Assembly: GCA_035507915.1 (NCBI GenBank) | Contig: DATJNS010000189.1 | Location: forward strand, 1-24,097 | Direction of reading: 5' to 3' | DNA: 24,097 bases | Source: JACQAI01 sp035507915 | GTDB lineage: Bacteria > Pseudomonadota > Alphaproteobacteria > Elsterales > Elsteraceae | Shown here: positions 23,648 through 24,097 of the stretch, piece by piece | Layout: each line of letters begins with the position of its first letter | How positions within the stretch are numbered: the first letter of the stretch is position 1 | The notes under the pieces: generated by a model | What the model was told of the DNA's origin: nothing | The model's database searches: none | The model's input: only the letters and a program-made list of their open reading frames with translations | Position numbers and translations under genes: made by a program

Positions 23648-24097
23648 ATGCGTGCGGCGATCCTGATGCTCTCGATGCTGGGGCCGCTGGCGCTCGCCGC
23701 CGCGCCGGCGCGGGCCGACGACGTGCCCGTGTTCCTGGTCCAATATGTCGAGGTGATCGCGGCGGCGACCAAGAGCACCGCGACGGCGCTGCGCGACGCG
23801 GTCGCGGTCGGCCGCAAGGACGACGGCAATGTCGCCTTCGAGGCGTGCGCCGAGGTCGACCGGCCGACGCATCTCGAGCTGGTCTCGCTGTGGCGCGACC
23901 AGAAGGCCTCCGACGCCTATGCCGCGTCGGCGCACGCCAAGGCGCTGCGCGACAGGCTGGAGCGCGGCCGCGCCGCGCCGTTCGACGAGCGCACGTTCAC
24001 CTGGATCGCCGGCAGCCCGGCGGGCGCGCCGCCGCCGTCGGGCCGGGCCGCGCTCCACGTCGTCACCCACGTCGACGTCATCCCGCCGTTCAAGGAT
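23648..24097 (+). CDS. Exported tandem ABM-domain protein (3' end outside window)
   Basis: The frame is open from the ATG at 23648 to the window end (150 codons). It starts with a signal peptide (MRAAILMLSMLGPLALAAAPARA|DD, cleavage after about residue 23), then one ABM-like alpha+beta domain: VFLVQYVEVIAAATKSTATA, VAFEACAEVDRPTHLELVS and WRDQKASDAYAASAHAKAL with the typical His. After a Pro/Gly linker (SPAGAPPPSG) a second domain begins with ALHVVTHVDVIPPFKD. Tandem ABM domains with a signal peptide suggest a periplasmic heme- or quinol-related protein; function is unproven. GGGGAGG lies upstream of the start. The gap to the divergent PPOX gene is 60 bases. Confidence 0.8.
   Translation, partial: MRAAILMLSMLGPLALAAAPARADDVPVFLVQYVEVIAAATKSTATALRDAVAVGRKDDGNVAFEACAEVDRPTHLELVSLWRDQKASDAYAASAHAKALRDRLERGRAAPFDERTFTWIAGSPAGAPPPSGRAALHVVTHVDVIPPFKD

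Noticed and set aside
23588..24070. N-terminal extension of the PPOX gene
   Set aside because: The plus strand there encodes a signal peptide and ABM domains, while the extension is low-complexity.

Overview
This is a GC-rich, tightly packed chromosomal window, most likely from an alphaproteobacterium. The assignment rests on very strong G/C bias at third codon positions, short gene gaps, a complete branched-chain-amino-acid-type (Liv) ABC importer, a COG5350-type phosphatase, and REP-like palindromes of kinds common in Bradyrhizobium, Rhodopseudomonas and Methylobacterium relatives. The genus cannot be fixed by eye. No rRNA, tRNA, CRISPR array, transposase or phage gene was seen.

Layout. 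1-1455 (+): the end of an MFS transporter gene, overlapped by a small Cys-based phosphatase gene. 1812-2855 (-): a zinc-dependent alcohol dehydrogenase. 3079-5145 (+): an exported coiled-coil protein and a periplasmic HtrA/DegP-type protease. 5174-12364 (-): a BamE/SmpA-like lipoprotein, a VWA protein and its MoxR AAA+ partner, an HSL-type esterase, a luciferase-like (LLM) oxidoreductase, a second alpha/beta hydrolase and an MFS transporter. 12487-17278 (-): livH-livM-livK-livG-livF. 17470-19491 (+): two LLM oxidoreductases. 19505-23587 (-): an FAD-dependent oxidoreductase, two more LLM oxidoreductases, a small ABM-fold monooxygenase and a PPOX-fold flavin/F420-type protein. 23648-end (+): an exported protein with tandem ABM-like domains, cut by the window edge.

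How the genes may work together. Five LLM oxidoreductases, two ABM proteins, a PPOX-fold protein, an FAD amine-oxidase-like protein, two hydrolases, a Liv importer and two MFS transporters suggest an uptake-and-oxidation region for small organic compounds. The substrates are unknown. Several of these families (TIGR03619-, TIGR03620- and TIGR03668-like) are associated with cofactor F420, so F420 use is possible, but no F420 synthesis gene is visible here. No transcriptional regulator is encoded in the window.

The most unusual material is not a new enzyme system but repeated DNA. At least four palindromic repeat families occur in gene gaps, including inside the liv operon and between moxR and its VWA partner. 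One repeat supplies the C-terminal tail of an LLM protein, and a short tandem repeat is inserted in frame inside the PPOX-fold gene. A previously unremarked four-copy 12-bp tandem repeat lies in the livH/LLM divergent intergenic region.
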